DNA from: Axinella damicornis
Taxonomy: Eukaryota > Porifera > Demospongiae > Axinellida > Axinellidae
Direction of reading: 5' to 3'
NCBI GenBank assembly: GCA_963931865.1
Contig: OZ007513.1
Coordinates: 2,373,988 to 2,437,987 of the forward strand
DNA: 64,000 nt
Positions 21,505 through 32,790 of this stretch are shown here, one piece after another. The translations under genes were made by a program, and so were the position numbers. Position 1 is the stretch's first letter. Every line of letters starts with the position of its first letter. Under the pieces are notes generated by a model. The model saw nothing but the letters and a program-made list of their open reading frames with translations, did not search any database and was not told where the DNA came from.

Positions 21505-24500
21505 CTACATGCTGTCATCAGCGTTCTCAATAATGGGCTCATTCAACTCGTTGAAGATCATTCTTAGCCTGACGGGTTGTGCTGCTTCAAATGGTTGGTA
21601 GTTTAAGTTTCTGTCGTCTTCATCTGTACATCTTGCAAGTGTAAATCTTGCTGTAACGTGTCGCCAAGTTCTAGTTTCCTTGATAGAGCAGTATCCATGG
21701 AAGATGGTTATCCCAACAAACTGAAGGAATGCGATGCCCACTAGTGTATGGACAACTGCTGTATGACCTTGACCGTTGACACCAGTGTATAAAGTTCCGA
21801 TTGCAAGTGCTCCCAAGTTCAATAAGAATGAGTTCTCTATGAAACTGACATACTTTTTCCTATAAACCTTTCCAGCAGTTGCTGTATATGCCAGGAGCAC
21901 AAGTGTAGTGCCGCCTATTGCGAGGAGGTTCAGTTTAGGAGCGTTGTTTGGGTTGACAGCGGAAATGATGAGGAGAATTATTCGTACTAACAACAGTACA
22001 CCAACCCAGTAGCAATGTTTATCTTTGAAGGGTCCAAGATAAGCATCAAACAGTGGTTTTAGCTTTGTAAACCAATAAAGGATTCTGTGGTGCGTCTTTT
22101 TCCGAAAGTATTGCACTAGAAGAAGTACCACTGTGTAAGGGAGCCACAGCAAAATGAATACAATGAGAGCTACTAGGAACAGAGGGGTATGTGCTGGTGA
22201 AAGGTACTGAATGTTTCCATCGTATAGCCAGACGGTTTTCCTACAGTGATCAGGATAGTCCAGAAATGTGAAAGAGATGGCAGTTATAATGGTGCGGAGG
22301 AGTTTAGTGTAGGAAAGAAGAAACAAAGTGGCTAGAACCTGGACAGAATTGCTGCCAAAGAATCTTGCTCCTGTTGAAGAGTAGTACGCAACAACAATTA
22401 TGACTGCAGTGATGATCCAAATGTAGGCAGGGAAGACGAACTGCAGCCATGTCTTCCAGTAGCCACTCAATCCATCAATGAAGCAAGTCTCAATTCCAAG
22501 ATCCAAGTTCAGCCAGGCTATGAACACTGTTAGAACAGGACAGTGTGTGCTTGTTGATGGAAAGAAAGTGGCTTGATTAGCTCCTATAATGTTGGCATAA
22601 AAGATGAGCCCATTCAGAGTTCCTTCTGAAACAGTAAGGTTCAATTAAGAGTTTGATGAATGCCACCAGCATTATTCCTGCAATAGCAAATGGTATGAGA
22701 AGTGCAATGTACTTGTTTGAGCATCTGAGACACTGAGAAGTTCCCAGTGTAAGACTGAGTCCTGGTCTACAACCACCACAGAGAATACCGGAGTGGTTGA
22801 AGTTACACTGAGTGTCCGGGAAGTCTAGTCTGATATCTAGCTCTTCAAAAGTGCAGTAACCATATGGACAGTGATGGTGCACTATCACTCCATTGCTCTT
22901 GTTCCCAGCAAAGGATGCATTCACCCATACTGTACCCCCTCGATGGACAGTTTGATCATCAATGTTGCATGTGATGTTGGTAGTTGAAGTGTTGCATGAC
23001 AAACACACTTGGCTGGTTGGTCTGAGAGTATGAACCCTGGTGGACAAGGGAGGAGAGTGATGTTGATGAAAATGTCAAATTTCAGTAAGTCATCAAGATA
23101 ATAGCGAGCTTGATACATTTTGTATGGATTTCTCTTTACAAGTTCATATTTCTGAATGACTGAACTCGCAGGTTCTAGATCATTTTTAAGCAAGGTCGTC
23201 CTTGCAGAGAGTACTAAGGTCTCTTTGTCATTAGCTGAAAATGCAGTGTATTTGAGATTGGTGCAACTGCTGTGTTTGACTTGTTGAGATTGCTGCAGTT
23301 CTTCTAATCTGGGATTATCTGTATTTGGGAACTTTGCATATACTGTACCGTCAACAGTTCCATATCCCTGACCTACCACAACGGCTGAAATGCTGAATGT
23401 TTCCCCAGGGTAGTGAGTGTCATTTGCAAACATAGTAGGACAGTCGGGTTCTCCATCCTCACACAGACAGACACGAGATGGTGTGGAAGATATGAGGGAA
23501 AGGTTTGATTGGTGTCCTATGTTATACTTGACAAGATTCCAATAGTTATCTATGAAAATATAAGCTCCTACAATAGGAATTGCAAGAATTGTTTCACCTC
23601 TGCATTTACCAGCAATACAAAGATGTAAGGAGCCGCCATAGATTGCATCACCTCCGTTATGGGCTGTGTTGTTTGTGAAAACGAATATTAAATGAGGATT
23701 ATTTTTGAAATCAGAACATTTACTGTAGTGAGTTGTTAACTGGAGAAAGCACAATCGAGTGCTAATTGGCCATGGGGATCGTTGGTTTTCTGGATCTTCT
23801 ACAAAGATTGCACCACCAACATGCTCAGCATAGTTGTTTTTAAAGTAAATTTGAGTGTTCTTCTTCTCAAAACTGACAACTATATAACTCTCTCCGTAGA
23901 ATGCCATCGCACCTCCTCGATGTGCAGTGTTGTTCACAAAACTGATGGTACCTGAAACGTTTAATGTACTGTCAACTAGAGTGATGGGTGTGCCTTGGTT
24001 TCCAACAAATTCACAGTCAATCATCTCAAAAATACCTTTGACGAAGTAAAGGTTTATCCCGCCATTTGTGTTGTTCGTAAAAGAAACATTGTTGAGTACC
24101 ACTGATAATTGAGGCTGTTTATAAGTTTTAATCCTAAGACCCCCTCCATATAACAGATCACCAGTGCCGCGGATGTTTGTGATAATGCCATTTTCAATGA
24201 TGATTTGTGAAATGGTTGTAATACTTTTGATACCAGCTGAAGTGTAGTGACGTATAACAATGCCGGCTGCACTCTTGTTTATTATGCTGTCGGTTATGTG
24301 TATTAACTGAGAAAGATTTGCTTCCACTTTTCCTTGTACAACAGAGATAGCAGCTCCTTTACTGTAACCAATATAACTGTCCCGGATCGTCACAACGTAA
24401 TTTGCTTTGTGTCGATTGTTGATAGATATATCACCTTCCTCATCAACATCTCCACCATTAAGTGCAGTGACGTTCATTAGATCCAACTCAACATTGTATC

Positions 24501-25297
24501 CATCATGGTAAAGCAAGATTCTCATGGATCCTGTTCTTCTATCTCTCAGTACACAGTTTTGAATGTGCAGTTTCACATCACGTTGATTGAATTCGATTTT
24601 ATTGCGACACATGTGACACACCTTACTATACCCTATGAATATGTGACGACTCTGGGGGTTCTCAAAATTGTTGTAGTAATGATTTTGTAATCCTGAGTCA
24701 TTGAAGCTTTGAAAAACCGAGTGCTGAATCACTGAAGTCCCCAAAACATTTACAGCAAGTATGCCATTAATTGTGCTATTTTGTATCACCACCCAAGTCA
24801 ACCTGAGGTTGAACACATCAGAAAATGTTAAAGCATTAGCATGCAGTGTCGGCCATGGCAAGTATAAATTCTCATTCTGGTGTTGTACTCCACATTGCGA
24901 AAATGTTATTCTGGTAATGGTCAAGTTTATGATGCCTTAATTCAAAAACTAGTGAAGATGCACCTTTGCAGTTGATCTCCACATGGCTTTCAGCAATCAT
25001 CCCACCAGTACCAAGCAACGTGAAATCCTTTACTTCTCTGACAAATATGGAACCTTTCAATTCATGAGTACCATTTAAGAATTTCACTGTGACATTATCC
25101 GTAAGATCATTGGTAGCAGACGCATTAAAATATTTTGCTGCTAACTCATCGAGTGTGTAGCATGACTCCCTGGGACAGGAGGTCTCTTGGGATTTGGTAG
25201 GCTTCACGTAGTACTCTGTGGCTGTGCAGAGACCCACCAGCAGCAGTAGCAAAAGAAATTTAGTTGGCACCATTTGTCCTCTTCTTGAAACACACAT
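21505..25297 (-). pseudogene. G3: broken family member (three frameshifts)
   Basis: Full-length relative of G1 and G2: signal peptide at 25297 downward, stop at 21505-21507. The frame is disrupted three times: a 4-base insertion (TTAA) at 24937-24940 about 120 codons in; a 2-base loss near 22978-22981 in the Cys-rich region; and a 4-base insertion (TTAA) at 22645-22648 just before the first membrane segments. Open stretches remain at 24872-25297, 22921-24924, 22577-23047 and 21505-22644, all clearly homologous to intact copies. Overall similarity to G2 is very high, so loss of the frame is recent, or these are assembly errors. The stop codon lies 4 bp from the 2.0-kb insertion, which displaced its 3' flank. 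Confidence 0.85.
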
Positions 25298-25536
25298 CGC
25301 CTCCTTTTCGTATAAGTATTGATTGCTATATTAAGCACAATATGCGTACTTATGAAATGTCAAGTCATAGTTCCTGAACTGTTTTCAAAAATTTGTTGCT
25401 GCAATATCAGGCACAGTGAAATCCTGTTGTTGGTTAGTTCACTGTTCAATGGTCAAAGTATGATACTAGTACTATACACCTTTTAACATGTCATACTGTT
25501 ATTGTATGGTCCAACTGGCAGAGCTCTGATAATCAA

Positions 25537-25582
25537 AGTCCCAAATGTTCTTGTTTGCACACAAGGCTAATGTAGCACTTCA
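25537..25582 (-). promoter_or_regulatory. Conserved upstream box of G3
   Basis: About 240 bp 5' of the G3 start, same sequence as in units 1 and 2. Confidence 0.4.
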
Positions 25583-26079
25583 TTTCTGTTAAATGACAGT
25601 GACACTTTGATTAGATGGTGTTTGTTGTTACCTTGGAGTCATCTTCCATAGTGAAACTTGGTAAGCCCGTATCAGCACACCAAGAAGTGTTTTTTTCCAC
25701 ACCAGTTAGTGCATCCCCTGAGGGTTTAGTCACTAACACTGGTACCATTCGTGAAGGTCAAACAAAATCCTCGTACCCAGTCCTTCTGTTCCATATTTTG
25801 TCTCAAGGCATTGTAATTACCTCTGTGTGTCCACCTCTGTGTCTCCTCCTGGACGGTAAGTTGTCTTAGTCTTGCATCTTCCCGGTTCCCCAGCTCGCCC
25901 ACTGACTAGTAACCACGTCGGGCATCTGAATCCTCCTGTGAAATCTTCCCTCATGGGCCAAAGCTATGCATGTCCAGCAAAATCTGGGACAGAAAGCCTG
26001 GGTCAGACCTTGCATGTCTTGTGCTTTGTATAGTTTAATTTTGCTGATTACCATGGCGCCAGGAGGTATCTTGGAATAT

Positions 26080-26175
26080 CACAGGCTTCACGTAGTATTC
26101 TGTCGTTGCACAGAGACCCACCAGCAGCAAAAGAGAAGGGTTGTGATAGCAACGTTTGTAGCAGCATGTGCGTGT
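26080..26175 (-). pseudogene. Relic 5' end of a family gene, unit 3 copy
   Basis: Third copy of the signal-peptide relic, at the equivalent position of the duplicated flank. Confidence 0.65.
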
Positions 26176-27749
26176 CACTTCCTTGTCAGATCACTAGTCT
26201 ACTAAATGTAAAAGGAATAAAGTTAGCACATGGATCATGAAGTGCATGTAGCTAATATAATTACTTCTGATAAGGAAAGCCCCAAATTTGCTTGTTTTGC
26301 AGACAAGACTAATGTAGCACATCAGTTAGTAAACTCTTTAGGGCCCAATTTCTCATTTTCAGTCTGTAGAACACTTAAACATACCTTAATTTCTGTTCCC
26401 TGGTGTTGCTGGGCTCGAAACTGCTCACACAGGTAATTTCAGCTATACTAAGCTTATACGGACTTAACCACGCCCACCAAGTAACGAACTTGCCATCAAG
26501 TCTCCCGAGAAATGGCAACCTGCCGTAGCTGAAAATTGGGCCATGTATGCTGGAAATGGAGGCCCTACAAAGCCAGACGGCTACTTTCTAACCCCATTTA
26601 TGCCAAAAACGATGGAAATGGCCCTCTCAGTGCCGACCAAGACCTTTCTACCGCGGAGCCCAGACACGGCCATGCTGTTTGCACCCTCCGGGTGCACCCA
26701 CCCACCTCCCCCTGTCCCGCCCTTTCTGCTGTCACAGAACCTATCTCCCAAGGACATTTCCAGAAGTCACATGATGAAGCTGAAAGTATTATGACGACGT
26801 TTGGCGCTATGGTGACAAGTGCTGAAGTTGCATCATATGGTGGTTGTTCTGGAGTAGTGAAACTCCAAACTGATAGTTGTTCACAAATCAGATTACTCAC
26901 TGTGAGGTCTCCTAATCACCCACTACTGCTACCTTTTGAAATCCATGCCAACTATACTATGGGCAGTGCACATCTCTCTGTAGATCACTGTGTACATTTT
27001 TGCTGGAGGTACAATTCTGCAAATGGCTACATGTGCTAGCATAGTTATACCATTGCTATATACTGTAAATGGGTTAGATGCCTTGTCCAATGGCATCTGC
27101 ACTCAGGACACTAGAGCCCACGACCCTCGGATTTGTGGATCCCTTGGTCTCATTGTCTATAACGTGGGTTTTTTATTTGGGTATAGTTAAAGTGTGAATT
27201 CCCCATTGCCTATGCACTAAACTTTGCAGGTGGGGGCATCGGCACACCAGTGGTGTACACCTGTTGGTGCATCCCCTGAGAATTTAGTGTACCATTTGTG
27301 GAGCTCAGTTCTTGTCTCGTGCCTTGATTTTGATTCTTAACACTCAAGAGTGTTCTGTCTTGGGGCTCTAGTACTTTACACACTTTCGACTACACTAACA
27401 TTAGTTCTAATTGTGCCAACATACTCTTGGTACATGTATCCCAATACGTAGTTTATGTTATATGTATATGTATATTTATGCATGGTTCTAAGAATATTAA
27501 GAAAAAGTCTTTGACGTACGGCTCCACCTTTAGTGTCAGTTAAGTTAGAATATTACTTCATTGCATGGAGTCGAGTCTGTGTATAATAATGCACCATGCA
27601 ATATGTATAGGATGATATAGGGAGGGAATATTGCACTTCAGAACCGTGCAAGCATAAAGTATTGCTAAGATGCACTATTGCAAGAGTGAGATAGGCGTTT
27701 ACAATGTCTTTTTCCACACGTGCTTATACAAATTCTGTCAGTGTATATG

Positions 27750-30700
27750 CTACATGCTGTCAACAGCGTTCTCAATAATGGGCTCATTCAACTCATTGAA
27801 GATCATTCTTAGCCTGACGGGTTGTGCTGCTTCAAATGGTTGGTAGTTTAAGTTTCTGTCTTCTTCATCTGTACACCTTGCAAGTGTAAATCTTGCTGTA
27901 ACGTGTCGCCAAGTTCTAGTTTCCTTGATAGAACAATATCCATGGAAGATGATTATCCCAACAAACTGAAGGAATGCGATGCCCACTAGTGTGTGGACAA
28001 CTGCTGTATGACCATGACCATTGCCACCAGTGTAGGAAGTTCCTAATACAAGTGCTCCCAAGTTCAATAAGAATGAGTTCTCTAGGAAACTGACATACGT
28101 TTTCCTGTACACCTTCCCAGCAGTCGCTGTGTATGTCAGGAGCACAAGTGTAGTACCACCTATTGCAAGGAGGTTCACTTTTGGAGTGTTGTTGGGGTTG
28201 ACAGCGGAAATAATGAGGAGAATTACTCGCACTAACAGCAGTACACCAACCCAGTAGCAGTGTTTGTCTTTGAAGGGTCCAAGGTAAGCATCAAATAGTG
28301 GCTTCAGCTTTGCAAACCAACACAGGATTCTGAGGTGTGTCTTTTTCCGAAGGTATTGCACTAGAAGAAGTACCACTGTGTAAGGGAGCCACAGCAAAAT
28401 GAATACAATGAGAGCTACTAGGAACAGAGGGGTGTGTGCTGGTGAAAGGTACGAAATGTTTCCGTCGTATAGCCAAAAAGTTTTCCTAAAGTCATCTGGA
28501 TAGTCTAGAAATGTGAAGGAGATGACAGTTATAATGGTGCGGAGGAGTTTAGTGTAGGAGAGCAGAAACAGAGTGGCTAGAACCTGGACAGAATTGCTAC
28601 CAAAGAATCTTGCCCCTGTTGAAGAGTAGTGTGCAATGACAATTATGACTGCAGTGATGATCCAAATGTAGGCAGGGAAAACAAATTGCAGCCATGTCTT
28701 CCAATAGCCATTCAATCCATCAATGAAGCAAGTCTGGATTCCAAGATCCAAGTTCAGCCAGGCTATGAACACTGTTAGAACAGGACAGTGTGTGCTTGTT
28801 GATGGAAAGAAAGTGGCTTGATTAGCTCCTATAATGTTGGCATAAAAGATGAGCCCATTCAGAGTTCCTTCTGAAACAGTAAGGTTCAAAAGCTTGATAA
28901 ATGCCACCAACACTATTCCTGCAATAGCAAATGGTATGAGAAGTGCAATGTACTTGTTTGAGCATCTGAGACACTGAGAAGTTCCCAGTGTAAGACTGAG
29001 TCCTGTTCTACAGCCACCGCAGAGAATACCAGAGTGGTTGAAGTTACACTGGGCATCTGGCATGTCTAGTCTGATATCAAGTTCTGCAGTGTTACAGTAA
29101 CCATATGGACAGTGATGGTGCACTACCACTCCATTACTCTTGTTCCCAACAAAAGACGCATTCACCCATACTGTCCCTCCTCGGTGGACAGTTTGATCAT
29201 CAATGTTGCATGTGATGTTGTGAAGTTGAAGTGTAGTGTGACAAACACACTTGGCTGGTTGGTCTGACAGCATGAACCCTGGCGGACAGGGGAGGAGAGT
29301 GATGTTGATGAAAACTTCAAATGCCAATAAGCGATTAACAACACGGCGATTAATGTACATCCCTAACATGTTTTGTGGATTTTGCTGTATTTGTTTGTAT
29401 TGTTTGGTAATATTTTGAGCCGACCAGGCATGATAGTAGTTTGCCGTAATTTGGTTTACAGAAAGTGCCATTATTTCTTTCTTGTTAGCTGTAAACACAG
29501 TGTATTTAAGTTTAGTACAGCTGTTGTGTTTGGTTCGTTGAGATTGCTGCAGTTCTTCTAGTCTGGGAGTATCTTTATTTGTAAACAATGCGTATACTGT
29601 ACCATCAGCTGCTCCAAATCCCTGGCCTACCACAACGGCTGAAATGTTGAATGTCTCCCCAGGGTAGTGAGCATTATTTACATATGTAATAAGACAGTCT
29701 GGTACTCCATCTTCACACAGACAGACACGAGATGGTGCAGAAGATATGAGGGAAAGGTTTGAGTGGTGTCCTGTGTCATATTGAACAAGATTCCAATAGT
29801 TGATGATAAAAACATAAGCTCCTACAATAGGAATTGGTTTTATATCTTTGCATTGACCAGCAATACAATTATGTAAGGAGCCACCATATATGGCATGACC
29901 TCCGTTATGGGCTGTGTTGTTTGTGAAATCAAAACTTAAGTGATAATTGTTTCTGAGATCAGAGCATTTACTGTTGTGTGTTGCTAGCTGGAGAAAACAC
30001 AAATGATCTTTTGATTCTAATGTGAATAAATTTGTTTCACCTTCATCCTTTGGTTCTTCTGCAAAGATTGCACCACCAACATGCTCAGCATAGTTGTTTG
30101 TGAACAGTATTTGAGTGTTCTTCTCAAGACTCACACTCATATAACTCTCTCCATAGAATGCCATTGCACCTCCTTCGTAGGCAGTGTTGTTCACAAAACT
30201 GAGGGTACCAGAAACGTTTATGGTACTGTAATACAAATAGATGGATGTACCTTGGTTTCCAACAAATATACAGTCAACCAACTCAATCTCTTTACAGAAG
30301 TTAAGCCATATTCCTCCTGTTTGTGAGAATGTGTTGTTCTTGAAATAAACATTGCGGAGTTCCAGTAAAACTTGAGGCTGCTCAGCAGAAGTTCCATGAA
30401 TCCTAAGGCCTTGTCCGTTATTGATGTTAGCAATAGTGCAATTTTCAAATATGATTTGTGGGAGGGATTCGATGGCTGATGATTTGCGATATAAAATAGC
30501 AATGCCTGCTGCACACTTGTCTATTATGCTGTTAGTAATATGTACTATCTGAGAAAGATGTGCTTCTGATAGCGGGCTGACAGAGATATATATAGCAGCT
30601 CCTTTACTGCTACTAATGTAACTGTCTCTGATTGTGACGTAGTAGTATGCTTTATGATATATGTCGATCGATATATCACCTAGGTAAGATGTTCCTCCAC

Positions 30701-31541
30701 CATTAAATGCAGTGATATTCATTAAATCAACCTCAACTTTATATCTGTCATGGTGAAGTGTGATTCTCACAGACCCACCATGCCTTCCATGTTTAAGTAC
30801 ACAGTTGTGAATGTTCAGTTTATGTGACTTCACAGCATGTAATAGGTTCATAGATTTATTACTGCACCCATGTGAAGTGGGATGAATCTGATTGCAGTTT
30901 TCATACCATATGTGAATGTGATAATTCTTGTAATTGCTTTGTATCCGTACACAATTGAAGCCTTCAAACACGGAGTGATCAATCACTGAAGTTCCCATAA
31001 CATTGACACCAAGTATGCCACTATTGGTGCTATTGTGAATCTTCACCCATGTCAATCTGAGATTGAACACATCAGATAACATTAGAGCATTAATTTTGGG
31101 TGCCCGCGATGGCCAATGTACATGTATATTCTCAAACTCGTGTAATGCTCCACATTGTGAAATTGTTATTCTGGTAATGGTCAAGTTTATGATACCATCA
31201 AACACTAGTGAGGATACACCTTTGCAGTTGATCTCCACATGACTTACCCCATTTGCACCACCAGCACCGAGCAATGTGAAATCATTTACTTCTCTGACAA
31301 AGATGGAACCTTTCAATTCATGAGTACCATTTAAGAATATCACTGTGACATTATCCGTAAGAACATCAGTTGCAGATGCATAAAAGTATTTTGTTGCTAA
31401 CTCATCCAGTGTGTAGCATGGCTTCCTGGGACAGGAGGTCTCTTGGGGTATGGTAGGCTTCACGTAGTATTCTGCGGCTGCACAGAGACCCACCAGCAGC
31501 AGTAGGAGCAGAGTTGTAGTCAGCATCTTCTGGAACAACAC
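27750..31541 (-). CDS. G4: beta-helix ectodomain / multi-TM receptor-like protein
   Basis: Intact single-exon gene of 1263 aa. The N-terminus differs from G1-G3 (MLFQKMLTTTLLLLLLVGLCAA) but the mature start AEYYVKPTIPQETSCPRKPC is conserved. The ectodomain is clearly diverged from G1-G3, with extra Cys-containing text near residues 200-230, while the Cys-rich module and about 8-10 membrane segments stay almost identical to the other copies. The segment just before ITLLPCPPGFML is unrelated in sequence to the same segment in G1-G3. The tail ends FNELNEPIIENAVDSM. It is the last member inside the NCAPD3 intron, on the opposite strand. Function unknown; probably a plasma-membrane protein. Confidence 0.9.
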   Translation of the reverse strand: MLFQKMLTTTLLLLLLVGLCAAAEYYVKPTIPQETSCPRKPCYTLDELATKYFYASATDVLTDNVTVIFLNGTHELKGSIFVREVNDFTLLGAGGANGVSHVEINCKGVSSLVFDGIINLTITRITISQCGALHEFENIHVHWPSRAPKINALMLSDVFNLRLTWVKIHNSTNSGILGVNVMGTSVIDHSVFEGFNCVRIQSNYKNYHIHIWYENCNQIHPTSHGCSNKSMNLLHAVKSHKLNIHNCVLKHGRHGGSVRITLHHDRYKVEVDLMNITAFNGGGTSYLGDISIDIYHKAYYYVTIRDSYISSSKGAAIYISVSPLSEAHLSQIVHITNSIIDKCAAGIAILYRKSSAIESLPQIIFENCTIANINNGQGLRIHGTSAEQPQVLLELRNVYFKNNTFSQTGGIWLNFCKEIELVDCIFVGNQGTSIYLYYSTINVSGTLSFVNNTAYEGGAMAFYGESYMSVSLEKNTQILFTNNYAEHVGGAIFAEEPKDEGETNLFTLESKDHLCFLQLATHNSKCSDLRNNYHLSFDFTNNTAHNGGHAIYGGSLHNCIAGQCKDIKPIPIVGAYVFIINYWNLVQYDTGHHSNLSLISSAPSRVCLCEDGVPDCLITYVNNAHYPGETFNISAVVVGQGFGAADGTVYALFTNKDTPRLEELQQSQRTKHNSCTKLKYTVFTANKKEIMALSVNQITANYYHAWSAQNITKQYKQIQQNPQNMLGMYINRRVVNRLLAFEVFINITLLPCPPGFMLSDQPAKCVCHTTLQLHNITCNIDDQTVHRGGTVWVNASFVGNKSNGVVVHHHCPYGYCNTAELDIRLDMPDAQCNFNHSGILCGGCRTGLSLTLGTSQCLRCSNKYIALLIPFAIAGIVLVAFIKLLNLTVSEGTLNGLIFYANIIGANQATFFPSTSTHCPVLTVFIAWLNLDLGIQTCFIDGLNGYWKTWLQFVFPAYIWIITAVIIVIAHYSSTGARFFGSNSVQVLATLFLLSYTKLLRTIITVISFTFLDYPDDFRKTFWLYDGNISYLSPAHTPLFLVALIVFILLWLPYTVVLLLVQYLRKKTHLRILCWFAKLKPLFDAYLGPFKDKHCYWVGVLLLVRVILLIISAVNPNNTPKVNLLAIGGTTLVLLTYTATAGKVYRKTYVSFLENSFLLNLGALVLGTSYTGGNGHGHTAVVHTLVGIAFLQFVGIIIFHGYCSIKETRTWRHVTARFTLARCTDEEDRNLNYQPFEAAQPVRLRMIFNELNEPIIENAVDSM

Positions 31542-31745
31542 ATCACCTCGTCTTCAAACAGTATTGATCACTGTAGTCTGGGAAAGACAATTTTAAGATA
31601 GCTAATTCACAATCCATTATGTTGAATCGTCAAGTGTGTAGTTATACTCCTGATAAGCAGTCCCAAATCTTTTCTGTTTTGCACAAGGCTAATGTATCGC
31701 TTGAGTTCAATCTGAGAAATTGCATTACCGTAGTCTCCCGTTAAT

Positions 31746-31779
<34 letters not shown>

Positions 31780-32790
31780 ATTTTGTATACTACATCCAGC
31801 CCAAAGTGGGAAGGGGGCTTATTTTGGAATATGCAATTACTCGACTATACACACACCCTCAAAAGGTTTTGCTGCGTACACAAACTGTTTTGACATTGCC
31901 AAGGTTACGCTATGGGAGATGACCGCAAGGTAACAACAAACACCGTCTAATCAAATTGTCACTATCATTAATTTTAATGGAAAAGAAGTGCTACATTAGC
32001 CTTGAGTGCAAAACAAGAAGATTTGGGACTTTGTAGAGCCATCCTGGCCATGCCACGGCACCACGTTTTTTTCGTAGGCCATCCATAGCTACATTTTGTT
32101 TTTAGCACGAAAATATCTCTTATCAAAGTTTTTCAACATGAATATTTCCAGATTAATTTACAGTAGCTCATGTTACACATGTGGATGCCATCTGAGTCCA
32201 CTAAAGTGAGAATGAGGCAAGGCAAGAGGAATCATTAAACATTTACCCTACCAGGAGTGTTGTTGCTATCTGAAATACATAGAACTACATGTAATATACG
32301 TATATAGCCACCATGTGGGCTGCCGGTAACCTCAAGTCAGTCGAGTGTATGTATAGAACAACATCTGAAGCTGTCTTTTCAGGGCTTGGTTATACAATAG
32401 CTGGCTTGCCCCTCACTAGTTACGTAGATTTATTTGTTTCTCCCTCCCTATATGTATACTGCTCTTCCTAATTAATGAGCCTGCATGTACTGTACATATG
32501 ATACAAGTGAGAGCACATACTGTCAAGGACAGTCAATGTGAGCAATGGTGACCATGAGAGAAGACAGGAACATTCTATTCCTCAGCCACAGTAGTATTCT
32601 TCCACCAAAGTGTTAGCCATCCATCGTGATGGTGTGGTCAGAATCTTTGTGCATCTTCTTACAGTAGATGGTCTCTTTATTCCCCTACTGGGAGTGCAAT
32701 GCATCTACAATCTGAAAATTGATTAAAAATTGATGCAGGCCTTGGTCCAATGCTGTTATTATAGCTAATGCTTTTGACACACACCTGCAG
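31542..32790. other. 5' flank of G4 and end of the large intron
   Basis: No gene seen. It holds the G4 upstream box (31659-31704), a poly-C tract (about 31748-31779), and an inverted copy (about 31910-32040) of the flank sequence that lies upstream of G1-G3 (box plus the adjoining GATTAGATGGTGTTTGTTGTTACC stretch). The remainder is AT-rich and unassigned. Confidence 0.65.
31659..31704 (-). promoter_or_regulatory. Conserved upstream box of G4
   Basis: About 120 bp 5' of the G4 start: CAGTCCCAAATCTTTTCTGT then TTTGCACAAGGCTAATGTATCGCTT. It is conserved although the surrounding flank is largely diverged from units 1-3. A second, inverted copy lies at about 31985-32031. Confidence 0.45.

Larger units (their letters stand above)
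25298..27749. repeat. Duplicated 5' flank, unit 3
   Basis: Third copy of the flank, about 2.45 kb, between G3 and G4. It has the upstream box (25537-25582), the signal-peptide relic (about 26080-26175), a second box (about 26278-26326) and the dispersed repeat (about 26537-26815, lacking its GCCCTAAAGGGTTAA end). It lacks the 1033-bp foldback element. No gene is seen. Confidence 0.85.
4750..32790 (+). other. 28-kb NCAPD3 intron hosting an antisense gene array
   Basis: The intron begins with the donor gtgagt after exon 4673-4749, which ends ...NTLCL. It ends at the acceptor ctgcag before exon 32791-32826, which begins VCRALNP. Joined, these give a phase-0 continuation equivalent to the ALQRLCRA region of vertebrate NCAPD3. 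The other introns assigned here are from under 100 bp to about 1.1 kb. This one holds four members of the beta-helix/multi-TM family on the minus strand, plus their repeat-rich flanks. Confidence 0.85.
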
